Below, in pieces: positions 1 through 8,890 of a DNA stretch of 64,000 nt. How positions within the stretch are numbered: the stretch's first letter is position 1; each line of letters begins with the position of its first letter. Origin of the DNA: JAHEDH01 sp963745865 (GTDB taxonomy: Bacteria; Actinomycetota; Acidimicrobiia; Spongiisociales; ZC4RG35); NCBI GenBank assembly GCA_963745865.1, contig CAVUYZ010000002.1, positions 372,001-436,000 of the forward strand, read 5' to 3'. The notes under the pieces are model-generated. The model made no database searches. It had not been told where the DNA came from and saw only the letters and a program-made list of their open reading frames with translations. The translations under genes and the position numbers were made by a program.

Positions 1-437
1 GTGGAGACTTCAACCGACCCCTTGAGTGCGATGATGTCGACCTCGATGCCTCGCTCTGCGAAGAATCGGGTGGTTGCGCCGGGGTGGGCGGTGGCGACCC
101 GGAGCCCGGAGAACTCGTCGACCTTTTCGATCGGGGAGTCGTTCGGCACTGCAGCGACGAGCCGGCAGTGGCCGTAGCCGAGCTCCACCAGTGATTGCAG
201 CCCGTTGCCGTGCTCGGCGACCAGGTCGATGCCGGTGATTCCGACGTCGGCGACTCCGTCGACCACGAGTTCGGGGATGTCGTCGGTCCGCACGAACAGC
301 AACTCGACGTCGACGTTGCGGACCGGGACCGAGAGGGCTCGGTCGGTGGTTTCGAATCTGAGGCCGGCGTCGCGAAGCAGGCTGACGGACGGATCTTTGA
401 GCCGGCCCTTGTTCGGTACTGCGAGTGAGAGTGTCAT
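1..437 (-). CDS. hisG: ATP phosphoribosyltransferase (HisG), 3' end outside window
   Basis: Catalyses the first step of histidine biosynthesis, condensing ATP with PRPP. The reading frame starts at an ATG (complement of 435-437) and runs about 145 codons to the window edge without a stop, so the gene is truncated by the window. Visible family features are the N-terminal VPNKGRL, the segment VADVGITGIDLV, and the PRPP-loop-like stretch ATAHPGATTRFF near residue 125. The start overlaps the stop of the upstream YerC-like gene by four bases (ATGA), so the two are translationally coupled and share one promoter in the divergent region facing hisA. Whether it is the short or long HisG form cannot be judged because the C-terminus is missing. 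Confidence 0.93.
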   Translation of the reverse strand, partial: MTLSLAVPNKGRLKDPSVSLLRDAGLRFETTDRALSVPVRNVDVELLFVRTDDIPELVVDGVADVGITGIDLVAEHGNGLQSLVELGYGHCRLVAAVPNDSPIEKVDEFSGLRVATAHPGATTRFFAERGIEVDIIALKGSVEVS

Positions 438-736
438 GGTGTGTCCTCGAGTTTGGCGAGCATCGAGCGATAGCCGCCCGTGCCGTGTTGGAGCCACTGA
501 TTGATGCGGGTGATCGTGGCGGTGGACAGGCCGGTCCGGTCGGAGATGTCCCGATACGGGATTCCCTGGTCGAGCAGCTTCACGGCTTCCCAGCGATTCG
601 ACATCTCCTCGAGTTCCCTGCGCGTACACAGGTCGCGCATGAACTGCGCGGCTTCGTCGACGGTGTCGAGTGACACGATCGCGGCGAGCAGTTCGTCGCT
701 CGTCGTCGTCTTCCAGTTGTCGCCGGGGATGGTCAC
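434..736 (-). CDS. YerC/YecD-type TrpR-like DNA-binding regulator
   Basis: A 100-residue helix-turn-helix protein of the TrpR/YerC superfamily. The signature is LCTRRELEEMSNRWEAVKLL, followed by the recognition region IPYRDISDRTGLSTATITRI. I chose the GTG at 734-736 because GGAG (complement of 742-745) sits five bases upstream and the product then has the usual YerC length. An earlier in-frame GTG at 784 lacks such a site and would lie almost at the predicted transcription start. It overlaps hisG by ATGA and is divergent from hisA. Placement suggests control of histidine genes, possibly autoregulation through the palindrome at 787-801. The effector is unknown. Confidence 0.85.
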   Translation of the reverse strand: MTIPGDNWKTTTSDELLAAIVSLDTVDEAAQFMRDLCTRRELEEMSNRWEAVKLLDQGIPYRDISDRTGLSTATITRINQWLQHGTGGYRSMLAKLEDTP

Positions 737-786
737 GTTCGCTCCGGATGGGTCGTCTGTTGTAATACGCTGATACGCTGACACAG

Positions 787-801
787 AACTGTAGTACTGT
801 T
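787..801. promoter_or_regulatory. Palindromic operator candidate AAC-t-GTA-g-TAC-t-GTT
   Basis: The 15 bases AACTGTAGTACTGTT form an inverted repeat with 6 of 7 symmetric positions matching around a central G. It lies between divergent yerC-hisG and hisA and covers the predicted -10 of the former. The GTAC/TACAG half-sites recall the GTACTAG half of TrpR operators, which fits a TrpR-superfamily regulator encoded next door. A tandem 8-mer TACGCTGA also lies at 766-781. Binding is inference. Confidence 0.45.
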
Positions 802-815
802 TTAGCGCGTTGCAA
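788..815 (-). promoter_or_regulatory. Candidate promoter for the YerC-hisG transcript
   Basis: On the minus strand TTGCAA (815-810) is followed after 16 bases by TACAGT (793-788). That gives a reasonable -35/-10 pair, with an expected start near 780 and a leader of roughly 45 bases before the GTG at 736. The -10 lies inside the palindrome 787-801. Inferred from sequence only. Confidence 0.4.
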
Positions 816-852
816 CATCCTTGGCGCGGTTTGCACCATCGGAGAGAACCAG

Positions 853-1569
853 ATGCTCGAAATCATCCCCGCGGTCGACGTCCTCGACGGCAACGTCGTT
901 CGGTTGATGCACGGCGACTACGACCGGGTGACGGTCTACTCGGACGATCCCGTCGGACAGTGCCGGGAATGGATGGACCAGGGGGCCGGACTCGTCCACG
1001 TAGTCGATCTGGCTGGGGCGAAGAGCGGGGAACCGGACGGGTTGCTGTGGGCCAGGTTGGCCGATGCCGGCATCAGCTTCCAGGTCGGTGGCGGAATCCG
1101 TACCGCCGCCACGGCTGATCGAGCGCTGGCGGCCGGTGCCAGCCGGGTGGTGATGGGGACTGCGGCCGTGTGGGATCCCGGAGTTCTCGGCTCGGTGTCG
1201 GAGCCTGCGCGGGTCGTGGCTGCAATCGACGTTCGGGATGGGCGGGCGACCGGCGCCGGATGGCTCGACAAAGGGCGGGATCTCACCGACGTTCTCGACG
1301 ACCTCGAGCAGGTTGGTGTGTCCCGACTGCTGGTGACGGGGATCGAACGGGACGGGACGATGCAGGGTCCGGCGACCGCGCTGCTCGAACGGGCGATGGA
1401 CGGAGACCGGTTCTCGATCATCGCCAGCGGTGGTGTCGGTCGGCTCGAAGATCTCCAGGCGATCAATGCCCTCGGCTGCGAGTCCGTGATCGTTGGCCGC
1501 GCCCTCTACGAACACCGCTTCTCCGTATCGGAGGCGATTTCGTTCTTGTCAGGGTTGACCGCGATATAG
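853..1569 (+). CDS. hisA: HisA/PriA phosphoribosyl isomerase
   Basis: A (beta/alpha)8-barrel isomerase converting ProFAR to PRFAR in histidine biosynthesis. Length is 238 residues, standard for the family. Catalytic aspartates are expected in IPAVDVLDGNVVRL (about residue 8) and AAIDVRDG (about residue 125). Phosphate-binding loops VGGGIRTAA and IIASGGVGRLEDL are present. The ATG is preceded by GGAGAG at 841-846. In actinobacteria lacking trpF this enzyme can be the dual HisA/TrpF isomerase PriA; the sequence alone does not decide this. It is divergent from yerC-hisG. Confidence 0.93.
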   Translation: MLEIIPAVDVLDGNVVRLMHGDYDRVTVYSDDPVGQCREWMDQGAGLVHVVDLAGAKSGEPDGLLWARLADAGISFQVGGGIRTAATADRALAAGASRVVMGTAAVWDPGVLGSVSEPARVVAAIDVRDGRATGAGWLDKGRDLTDVLDDLEQVGVSRLLVTGIERDGTMQGPATALLERAMDGDRFSIIASGGVGRLEDLQAINALGCESVIVGRALYEHRFSVSEAISFLSGLTAI

Positions 1570-1638
1570 ACGACTGAGGCTGACAAGAACGGGATCATCT
1601 AGATTTGGAGTGAGCCATCAACATCGTCGAGGAGCATC

Positions 1639-2862
1639 ATGGACTTCGAATACCCCGAGTCGGCCCAAGCGGTCCGGGCCGAGGTGCGTGCCTGGCTCGA
1701 CAGCAACCTCCCCGCGGGTTGGGGAGGAACCGGCACGCTGGAGCGTGACGAGTACCGAGACTTCATGATCGACTGGAGAGCCAAGCTGTCTGACGGCGGC
1801 TGGCTGGGGCTCAAGTGGCCCGAGCAGTACGGAGGTCGTGGCCTGAGCGACATCGAGTCGGTCGCAGTCGTCGAGGAGTTCGCCCGGGCAGGCGTCCCAG
1901 CCGGGGGAACCAACGATGCGTTTTCGATCGCGATGCTCGGCAACACCATCCTCCACATCGGCACCGAGGAGCAGAAGCAGCATTTCTTGCCTCGCATCCT
2001 GTCCGGTCAGGACGTGTGGTGCCAGGGATACTCCGAGCCGGACGCCGGCTCCGACCTGGCAAACGTCAAGACCCGCGCGATTCTCGACGGCGATGAGTGG
2101 GTGATCAACGGTCAGAAGATCTGGACCTCCGCCGGCCAACTGGCCAATTGGATCTTCGTCGTTGCCCGAACCGACCCCGAAGCTCGCAAACACCGCGGCA
2201 TCACCTTCCTGCTCGTCCCGATGGATCAACCTGGTATCGAGGTGCGCCCGATCAAGATGCTCTCGGGCGAGTCGGAGTTCAACGAGGTCTTCTTCACCGA
2301 CGCCCGAGCACCACGGGATCACGTGATCGGCGAGGTCAACGACGGTTGGCGGGTGGCGATGGCTCTGCTCGGCTTCGAGCGCGGCGAGGACGCCGCCGTG
2401 CTCCCGATCCAGTTCAGGAACGAGCTCGACCGGCTGATCCGGTACACCAAGGAGCTCGGACGGAACGACGACCCCGTGATCCGCGAGCGGCTCGTCAAGG
2501 CGTACGAGAAGGTCGAGATCATGCGCTACATGGGCTATTCGGCCCTCACGAAGTTCTCGAAAGGACATTCGCCCGGCCCCGACGCCGCCATCACCAAGCT
2601 GTGGTGGTCCGAGTACCACCGCGACCTGACTGAGCTGGCGATGGACATCCTCGGGATCGAGGGCCTGGTCACCGAGGGCCGGAAGCCGATGTCGTCGTTC
2701 CGCACCGACGACCCCGGTGCGCCGAACTCTCCCGCGTCGTGGCAGACGATATTCCTCAACGCCAGGGCGGGGACGATCTACGCGGGGACCAGCCAGATCC
2801 AGCGCAACATCGTCGGCGAGATGATCCTCGGCCTCCCCAAGGAGCCGCGGGCAGCGAGCTGA
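1639..2862 (+). CDS. Acyl-CoA dehydrogenase family flavoprotein
   Basis: FAD-dependent alpha,beta-dehydrogenation of an acyl-CoA thioester; 407 residues, complete, with GAGGAG upstream of the ATG. The N-terminal helical domain is followed by the FAD/substrate segment WCQGYSEPDAGSDLANV, the middle beta domain INGQKIWTSAGQLANWIF, and the C-terminal flavin-contact motif AGTSQIQRNIVGEMILGLP. Where many short-chain enzymes have the catalytic Glu (YEGT), this one has YAGT, as in many FadE-type large-family members, so the base must lie elsewhere. Substrate unknown. It converges on the AAA ATPase gene with only one base between the stops. Confidence 0.9.
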   Translation: MDFEYPESAQAVRAEVRAWLDSNLPAGWGGTGTLERDEYRDFMIDWRAKLSDGGWLGLKWPEQYGGRGLSDIESVAVVEEFARAGVPAGGTNDAFSIAMLGNTILHIGTEEQKQHFLPRILSGQDVWCQGYSEPDAGSDLANVKTRAILDGDEWVINGQKIWTSAGQLANWIFVVARTDPEARKHRGITFLLVPMDQPGIEVRPIKMLSGESEFNEVFFTDARAPRDHVIGEVNDGWRVAMALLGFERGEDAAVLPIQFRNELDRLIRYTKELGRNDDPVIRERLVKAYEKVEIMRYMGYSALTKFSKGHSPGPDAAITKLWWSEYHRDLTELAMDILGIEGLVTEGRKPMSSFRTDDPGAPNSPASWQTIFLNARAGTIYAGTSQIQRNIVGEMILGLPKEPRAAS

Positions 2863-2863
2863 C

Positions 2864-4887
2864 TCAAGCTCCGTTGGTCGCCTGCCAGCGGGTGATGGCG
2901 ATGTGGAGATGCTGCCAGGTGACGGTCGTGGCAGCGTTGTTCGAGCGCAATGCCTCGAGCGCCGCCTCCCGCAGGACGCCGGCCAGATCGGCGAACGACA
3001 TCCCCTGACTGTCGGCGGCGAGGCGGTCGAGATCGACATCATCGGCAAAGGGGACGTCCGAGATGTCGAGCAGGGCCCGCCGGGACTCCTGCGCCGGGAG
3101 CCCGAGCTCGATCTGGATCTCGAAGCGGCCAGCCCGCAACAGTGCAGGGTCGATCAGGTCGCGTCGGTTGGTGGCGGCGATGACTGCCACGTCGCCACGC
3201 TCGCCCACACCGTCGATCTCGGTCAGCAGCGCTGCCACCACCGAGTCGGTGACGCTCGTGGACGATCGCCCCCGAACCGGCGCGAGCGCATCGAACTCAT
3301 CGAAGAAGATGATCGACGGGGCGGCGGCACGTGCGCGTGAGAAGACCTCTCGCACACCGCGCTCGCTCTCTCCCACGTACTTGTCGAGGAGTTCGGCGCC
3401 TTTCACCGAGAAGAACGCCGCCCCCGCCTCGTGGGCGAGTGCCCTCACGACGTAGGTCTTGCCGGTCCCGGGAGGGCCGTAGAGCAGGATCCCCCTGGGT
3501 GGTTCGATCCCGATCGCTCGGAAGCGCTCGGGGTCGGTGACCGGCCAGATCACGGCTTCGGTGAGCCGTCGCTTGGTGTCGATCAGGTTGGCGACCGCTT
3601 CGAACCCGAACGACGGGACGTCGCCCATCGACATCGATCCGAGCGACGGTGCGGTCTCCTCGATCGCGTCGAGAACGTCGGCATTCGTGACGTTGCGACT
3701 CGAGACGGCCACACGTGCGGAGACATGTACGACGCAGGCGAGGACGTCGGCTCCCGAGAAACCGGCAGATCTCGATGCGAACAGGTCGTGGTCGAGGTCA
3801 TCGGAGGGCACCTTGGCGAGCGCCGACTCGAACAACAGCGCCCGTCGGTTCAGGTCGGGTGGTGGGATCGTGAGGGATCGGGGGAGCAGCGGCGATCGGG
3901 CGATCGCCTTGTCGAGATACGACTGACCGTCGATGCCGAGCACACACGCCATCCCGGCCGTGTCCGCCACTGCATCGAGGAACCAGCGGAGGATGGCGGT
4001 GATCTGGGTGCGGAGCGAGGTCATGCCCTCGTCGCCTGCCACCGCTTCGAGCCGATCGACGAACACGACGACGGGCGTCGCCTGCTGTCTGGCCGCCTGT
4101 TCGAGCAGATCGAGTAGGCGATCGGGTTTGAACACCATGTCGACATCCACGGTGTGGACCCTGGTGCCCGCTGCCGCCGCAGCAGCCTCGACCAACTCTG
4201 CCTTGCCGCAGCCCGGTGGGCCTTCCAACAGGACTCCGGCGACGGCAGGCAACCCCCACGCCGCGGGGAGGTCCCGGGGTGATGTGAGCAGGGTCAGCCA
4301 ACCCGAGAGCAGGTCGAGTTGGTCGTCGAGTCCGGCGAGGAGCGCCTCGCTGGTGGAGACGATTCTCTTGGCCGGATGTGACGCGGCGCCGTCGGCCTCG
4401 TCGGCAGGTCAGGGTTCGGAATCGGGCTCTGAGCGGATGTGGTGGTGAACCGGGTCGATGCAGCGATCAGTCCGGCGTCGCCCGGAGTGACTGCGGTGAT
4501 ACTGATCGAGATCGGGTCATCACCGCGGTGGTCGAGGTACGCAGAATCGATCAGCACCGTGTCTCCCCGGGTCACCGGTCGACCCTTCAGCGCGTTGACG
4601 AGCTGGGTCGGGGTTCCGGGAAGGGTGTCGCCCTGCACGGTGACGACCGACGCCGGGGACAGCACCGCACGTGTCGCATCGACACTGTTACCCAGCCTGA
4701 TCCCGGCGTTCACCCGACTCTGTTCCCCGATGGCGATCGCGCTCGGCTCCGCCATGTCGCTCCCCGTGACGAGCACATGGGTATCGCCCACCTTCAGCAC
4801 GCCACCGCTCGGCAACCCGAGCGCTCTCAGCAGCGTCGCATCTGCCCGGGCGACCGGGTCGGATCCATCGCGGATGGTGAACAGCAT
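2864..4887 (-). CDS. CDC48/VCP-like two-domain AAA ATPase (one frameshift)
   Basis: A CDC48-family ATPase of about 674 residues, presumably an unfoldase or remodeller in the cytosol. It starts at ATG 4885-4887 with an N-terminal double-psi-barrel-like region (MLFTIRDGSDPVARADATLL; later GEQSRVNAGIRLGNSVDATR). After a frame change near 4395-4402 come ATPase domains D1 and D2. D2 is canonical: Walker A YGPPGTGKTYVV, Walker B IIFFDEFDAL, sensor ATNRRDLIDPALLRAGRF. D1 looks catalytically degenerate: GPPGCGKAE lacks the Thr/Ser after Lys, and Walker B reads VVFVDRLEA instead of DE. Mycobacteria carry a similar CDC48-like ATPase. The frameshift is probably an error: one missing C restores the linker. 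Confidence 0.85.
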
Positions 4888-4918
4888 CGTTGCGATGTTA
4901 GGTGGCGGTCGTGCACGC

Positions 4919-6542
4919 TCAGAGGGCGTCGACCATCCCGATCGAGACGCTCGGCTCAGGGGTGGCACCGCTGCATTCGATGATCTGGGTGTCCGGTCGT
5001 TCGAGCCATCTCCAGATGAGCCGGGCTTCTTCAGCGACACCCACCGTCGAGGGCACGCACGTCGGCGGCTCCGGATCGCCGACCGCAGACAGCGGTCGTC
5101 CGTCCTTTGCCCTCCACGAGCGTACGAAGCGACCCATCAGGATCTCCGCCTGCTCTCCGCCCGCTGCGACTGCCTCGAGCCGTCCGGCCTCCTGGAGCTC
5201 AGTCCATTGTCGGCGGCGCTGCAGTGCGCGGCCGAGTGCCCGATAGCGATCTCGCGTCCAGGCGGCCTCTTCGTAGCGAAGCTCGATCATCTGCTGGCGC
5301 ATACGATCGACCAGCGGATCGAGCAGGGCATGCGGTCTACCGGAGATCGCCTCCGTCAGCGGAGTGAGCTCGGGTGCGTATTCGTCTGCTGTGAGCGAGC
5401 CGTCGCACGGGCACATGGCAACGCCGAGCTGTGCCATGGCGCACGGCCCCGATCTCCGGCCTGGCTTGCCGGTGCACCTCCGTATCCGGGTGGCGTCCCA
5501 GATGGCGTGCATGACGAGCTCGGCGGTCTTGCGACTGCGAAACGGACCGAGAACGAACGAGGAGTCTTCGTGGATCGTCCGCGTCATCGACAGTCGAGGG
5601 AACTCTTCGTTCGTCAGGGTGACGAAGTGGTTTGCCTTGGCTGGTTTGGACGCACGGTTGTATCGGGGGAGATGGTGATGGATCAGCCGGAGTTCGGTGA
5701 TCGACGCCTCGAGCTCGCCGGGGCACACGATGTGGTTCACCGACTTGAGTTCTCGGAGCAGGTTGAAGATCGACCGACGCTGGTCGCCGTAGAAGTATGA
5801 GCTCACTCTCGTCCTGAGGTTCTTGGCCTTCCCGACGTAGATCACCGTTCCGTGCCGGTCTTCGAACAGATACACGCCCGGTCGCCTCGGGAGGTCACGC
5901 GTCAATTCGATCTTGTCGTAGTGAGGTGAGCCCTTGGCGGTCGGCAGTTGCAGGAGGTCCTCGAGGTGGGTGACATGGAGCGTTCCCGCCCGCTCGAGCA
6001 ACCCATGGAGGACGTGCACCGTTGCGCGAGCGTCGTCCAGCGCTCGGTGCGACGGAGTCACCGGTGACCGAAAGTAGGCGGCGAGGGACCGGAGCTTGAG
6101 GTTGCGAACCTCTGATCGAACCAGCCGCCGTCGCCAATGCAACCGTGTCGAGGGTTCGGTTCGGGAGCTTTCCGTAGTCGAGGCCGACCGCCGCTGCATT
6201 GAGGAAACCGAGATCGAAGTGTGAGTTGTGGGCGACGAACACCGCATCCCCGAGGAATTCGAGGAACGAGGGGAGGACCTCTTCGACAGGCGGCGCCGAG
6301 ATCACCATCGCCTGGGTGATGCCGGTGAGGACGACGATCGAGGCCGGAATCGGTGCCCCCGGGTTCACGAGCGTCTGGAATTCACCAATGACCTCGCCTC
6401 CCCGCACCTTGACCGCTCCGATCTCGGTGATGGCGTCACCGGAGGCCGAGCCACCGGTCGTCTCGAGATCGACCACGCAGAAGGTCACGTCGAAGAGCGG
6501 CGTCCCCATCTCCTCGAAGCTCGGCTGGTAGGCGAGTGTCAT
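4919..6542 (-). CDS. DEDDh exonuclease fused to GIY-YIG/UvrC-like nuclease (one frameshift)
   Basis: A repair protein of about 541 residues. The N-terminal DnaQ-like exonuclease has CVVDLETTGG (DxE), AHNSHFDLGFL and SHRALDDARAT (H and D). It is followed by a GIY-YIG domain (RPGVYLFEDRHGTVIYVGKA), a UvrC-like Cys region ending MCPCDGSL, and a UVR-like helix LRYEEAAWTRDRYRAL. Mycobacteria have the same fusion. The two parts are in different frames, joined near 6150; removing one G gives the expected ALARRLVRS. A perfect LexA box lies 51 bases upstream of the ATG (6593-6608), so SOS control is likely. Role inferred: nucleotide-excision or Cho-like incision plus end processing. Confidence 0.88.
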
Positions 6543-6592
6543 CGGATGTTCGCTCCCTGTGATGTCGATTCACCAGCGCACGTTCACCCTAG

Positions 6593-6608
6593 TCGAACAC
6601 ATGTTCGA
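6593..6608. promoter_or_regulatory. LexA/SOS box TCGAACACATGTTCGA
   Basis: A perfect 16-base palindrome TCGAAC-ACAT-GTTCGA, matching the Gram-positive/actinobacterial LexA consensus. It stands 51-66 bases upstream of the exonuclease-GIY-YIG start (minus strand), with TAGGGT 3 bases inside it as a possible -10. This is the usual arrangement for repression of a DNA-repair gene. Confidence 0.8.
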
Positions 6609-6719
6609 TGAGTTGGATCACATCGCGGAGCTGTCAGCGACGACACTGCGGGTGCGAACCAGGCGAGTTCACCGGTCGGGATCGCCGGGCTGATCGATCG
6701 AACCGTTTCCGGACTGCTG

Positions 6720-7529
6720 TCAGTCGGTGGACCGGGAGCGCTGACGGACGGCCTCGAACAGCGTGATGCCGGCCGCCATGGCCGCGTTCAGCGAGTCGGC
6801 TCGACCGGCCATCGGGATCCTCACCCGCTCGTCGGCCCCATTCAGCCAGGTGTCGGTCAGCCCGTACTGCTCGGTGCCGATGGCGATCGCGAGCGGGCCG
6901 GTCAGGTCGACGTCCGAATGCAGGAGGGACGTGTCGGGCGTGGTGGCAACTGTCCTGACCCCGCGCTCGCCGAGAAAGTCGAGCGTTTCAGCCGAGCCGG
7001 CGATCGCCAGCGGAACAATGAAGAGGGTGCCCGTTGAGGCGCGAACCACGTTGGGGTTGAACGGGTCGGTCGTCGGATCGCACACGATCACCGCATCGCA
7101 ACCGGCGGCGTCGGCGGTTCGCAGCATCGTGCCGAGGTTGCCTGGCTTCTCGATTGCCTCTACCACCAGGATCAGAGGGTCGCCAGAGAGTTCGAGCGAT
7201 CCGAGCGACGTGTCGAACTGGTGCGCAACCGCCAACAAGCCCTCGGGGCGATCGCGGTAGGAGGCCTTGCGAAAGGGCGGTGCGGCGAGCTCGACGATCT
7301 CGGTGCCGGTCCCGGCGATGGCTGAGACGATCTCGGGTTCGTTGGAGCCGAGATAGAGGTCGGGACAGATGTACAGGGTGCGCATCTCGGTTCCCGCGGC
7401 GTGGGCCCTCGTCACCTCCCGGAAGCCTTCGATGAGGAACGTCGACGTTCGATCCCGATGGCGGCGTTCCCGCAATCGGACGAGGTCCTTGATCCGTGGA
7501 TTGGTGAGCGAGGTGATCGGGTCGGACAT
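6720..7529 (-). CDS. TrmH/SpoU-family RNA 2'-O-methyltransferase
   Basis: A 269-residue SPOUT methyltransferase of the RlmB/TrmH type, acting on rRNA or tRNA ribose with SAM. The substrate-binding N-domain begins ITSLTNPRIKDLVRLRERR. The catalytic trefoil-knot motifs are all present: EAIEKPGNLGTMLRTADAAG (motif 1, Asn/Arg), IAIGTEQYGL (motif 2) and IPMAGRADSLNAAMAAGI (motif 3). Length is typical. The start codon touches the stop of the upstream sigma-factor gene (7529), so it probably ends that operon. The target nucleotide cannot be told from the sequence. Confidence 0.9.
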   Translation of the reverse strand: MSDPITSLTNPRIKDLVRLRERRHRDRTSTFLIEGFREVTRAHAAGTEMRTLYICPDLYLGSNEPEIVSAIAGTGTEIVELAAPPFRKASYRDRPEGLLAVAHQFDTSLGSLELSGDPLILVVEAIEKPGNLGTMLRTADAAGCDAVIVCDPTTDPFNPNVVRASTGTLFIVPLAIAGSAETLDFLGERGVRTVATTPDTSLLHSDVDLTGPLAIAIGTEQYGLTDTWLNGADERVRIPMAGRADSLNAAMAAGITLFEAVRQRSRSTD

Positions 7530-8116
7530 CAGCTCGACTCAGGATGCAGTTCCTCGTAGCTCTCGGCAAGTCTGCGCCGGGCGCGCAGGGCTGCGACCCG
7601 TACCGCTCCGGTCGCGAGCTTCATTCGGCCGGCTATCTCAGCATGGCTCAGACCCTCGACCTCCCTGAGCCAGAGGATCTGACGGTCACGGATCGAGAGG
7701 TCCTTGATTGCTTCTCGGATCACCGAGTACTCCTCGCCGGCGACGGCGAGGTCTCCTGGGTCGTCGACCGGCGGGTACTCGAGCTCACGTTCGATGCGTC
7801 CCTTGGTTCGGAGTTTGCTCCGGAACCGATTTCTGGCGACGGACCAGAACCACGCCTCGAAGGCGACCGGCTCGCGGAGCTTCGGGAGGTTCTTGACCAT
7901 CCCCTCGAGTGCTTCAGACGCCAGTTCTTCGGCGTCGGCGTTTCGCAGCCCCGATCCGCGGTAGAACGCCACGAGCTTGGGGAAGCCCTCGGCCAGGATC
8001 TCCCCGAGTTCGATCCGATCGCCGTCACGGGCGGCGGTGACTCGCTCGATCGAGGGAGGCCACGAACGAGCCAAACCCGAACCACCGGTTCGGGTTTGCG
8101 ATCGTGGGGCATGCAT
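7529..8116 (-). CDS. ECF-type RNA polymerase sigma factor
   Basis: About 195 residues from the ATG at 8114-8116, the usual ECF size. Region 2 contains AEELASEALEGMVKNL and FEAWFWSVARNRFRSKLR. Region 4 is a clear helix-turn-helix, LSIRDRQILWLREVEGLSHA followed by EIAGRMKLATGAVRVAALRA. It lies 16 bases downstream of a single-span membrane protein gene (8133-8804) and abuts the TrmH-type gene. The order, membrane partner first and sigma second, is the reverse of the common sigma/anti-sigma arrangement. The start is uncertain because no strong ribosome site precedes it. Confidence 0.85.
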   Translation of the reverse strand: MHAPRSQTRTGGSGLARSWPPSIERVTAARDGDRIELGEILAEGFPKLVAFYRGSGLRNADAEELASEALEGMVKNLPKLREPVAFEAWFWSVARNRFRSKLRTKGRIERELEYPPVDDPGDLAVAGEEYSVIREAIKDLSIRDRQILWLREVEGLSHAEIAGRMKLATGAVRVAALRARRRLAESYEELHPESS

Positions 8117-8132
8117 CCTGGCCGAGATTAGA

Positions 8133-8804
8133 TCAACCGCCGCCCTGCCTTGGTGGTTGGCCCGGCGTGCCCGCGCCGGAATTGGGGTTGCCGGGATTGG
8201 GGTTGCCGGGATCGGCTGGGGGGCGCTCACTCGGACCGCCAGGGTTGCCCTGGGCTTGGTCGGGGAGGTTGAGTCGAGCGAACTCGGTGGCGATGGCTGC
8301 GATGTCGGGTCCGCTGTAGGTGCCCTCCCTGGCAACTGCGAGTGCCAGTGCGAGCGCTCGGCCGTCCCTGCCGAGTCCCGCGGTGAATTCTTCGACGGCG
8401 GCGACCGGGTCATCGGTTTCGACCAGTTGCGTAAGTGTCTCGATGACGTGCTGGAGCGCCTCGCTCGACTTGCCGCGATCGAGGAGGGTCTGGACCTCGA
8501 GTGCCCGCTCGGTGGCGTGGGTTCCACCCAGGCCGACTACCGACGTGAGCGATTCGTAGGCACGGTCGACGCCGTAGAGGGTGTCGCCGGGGGCGGCGGG
8601 GTTGGCGACTGCGGCAAACGCCACGTTGGACACGCCCATCAGGGTGGTTGCGAGGATCGCGACGATCGCCCGACGGGGGCGCCGTGCGGACGTCGACGAC
8701 GTGAGAAGAGCCTGGCGGGCGGCAGCACGCGAGCGATCGATCGAGACTGAGGCCTCGAGATCAGCGGCGTATCGCCTGAGCTCGGAAATCGGTTCGTGCT
8801 TCAT
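8133..8804 (-). CDS. Single-span membrane protein, possible sigma-factor partner (DUF5667-like)
   Basis: About 223 residues from the ATG at 8802-8804; an upstream TTG at 8816 is possible. A cytoplasmic N-terminal segment of about 45 residues is followed by one transmembrane helix (AIVAILATTLMGVSNVAFAA). An extracellular helical region then has the PGDTLYGVDRAYESL motif seen in actinobacterial DUF5667-like proteins, and the tail is rich in Pro, Gly and Asn (ERPPADPGNPNPGNPN). It precedes the ECF sigma gene by 16 bases, suggesting co-expression and perhaps sigma regulation. No zinc-type anti-sigma motif is visible, so the role is inference. Confidence 0.6.
   Translation of the reverse strand: MKHEPISELRRYAADLEASVSIDRSRAAARQALLTSSTSARRPRRAIVAILATTLMGVSNVAFAAVANPAAPGDTLYGVDRAYESLTSVVGLGGTHATERALEVQTLLDRGKSSEALQHVIETLTQLVETDDPVAAVEEFTAGLGRDGRALALALAVAREGTYSGPDIAAIATEFARLNLPDQAQGNPGGPSERPPADPGNPNPGNPNSGAGTPGQPPRQGGG
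8181..8210. repeat. 15-bp tandem repeat (2 copies) in the Pro/Gly tail
   Basis: ATTGGGGTTGCCGGG occurs twice head to tail. On the minus strand it encodes PGNPN repeats in the tail of the membrane protein, a likely slippage-generated length variation. Confidence 0.7.
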
Positions 8805-8890
8805 GTCGCCAGACAAGTAGGTGCTTCGGGGTGAGTGTTACACGATCGGCGCCCGCGGTCCATGGTTCTTTGGTGCCGTATCATCGACCG

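Noticed and set aside
1618..3048. 476-codon minus-strand open frame across the acyl-CoA dehydrogenase gene
   Set aside because: It is antisense to a gene with clear family motifs, and its product has no recognisable pattern; long antisense frames are expected at this GC content.
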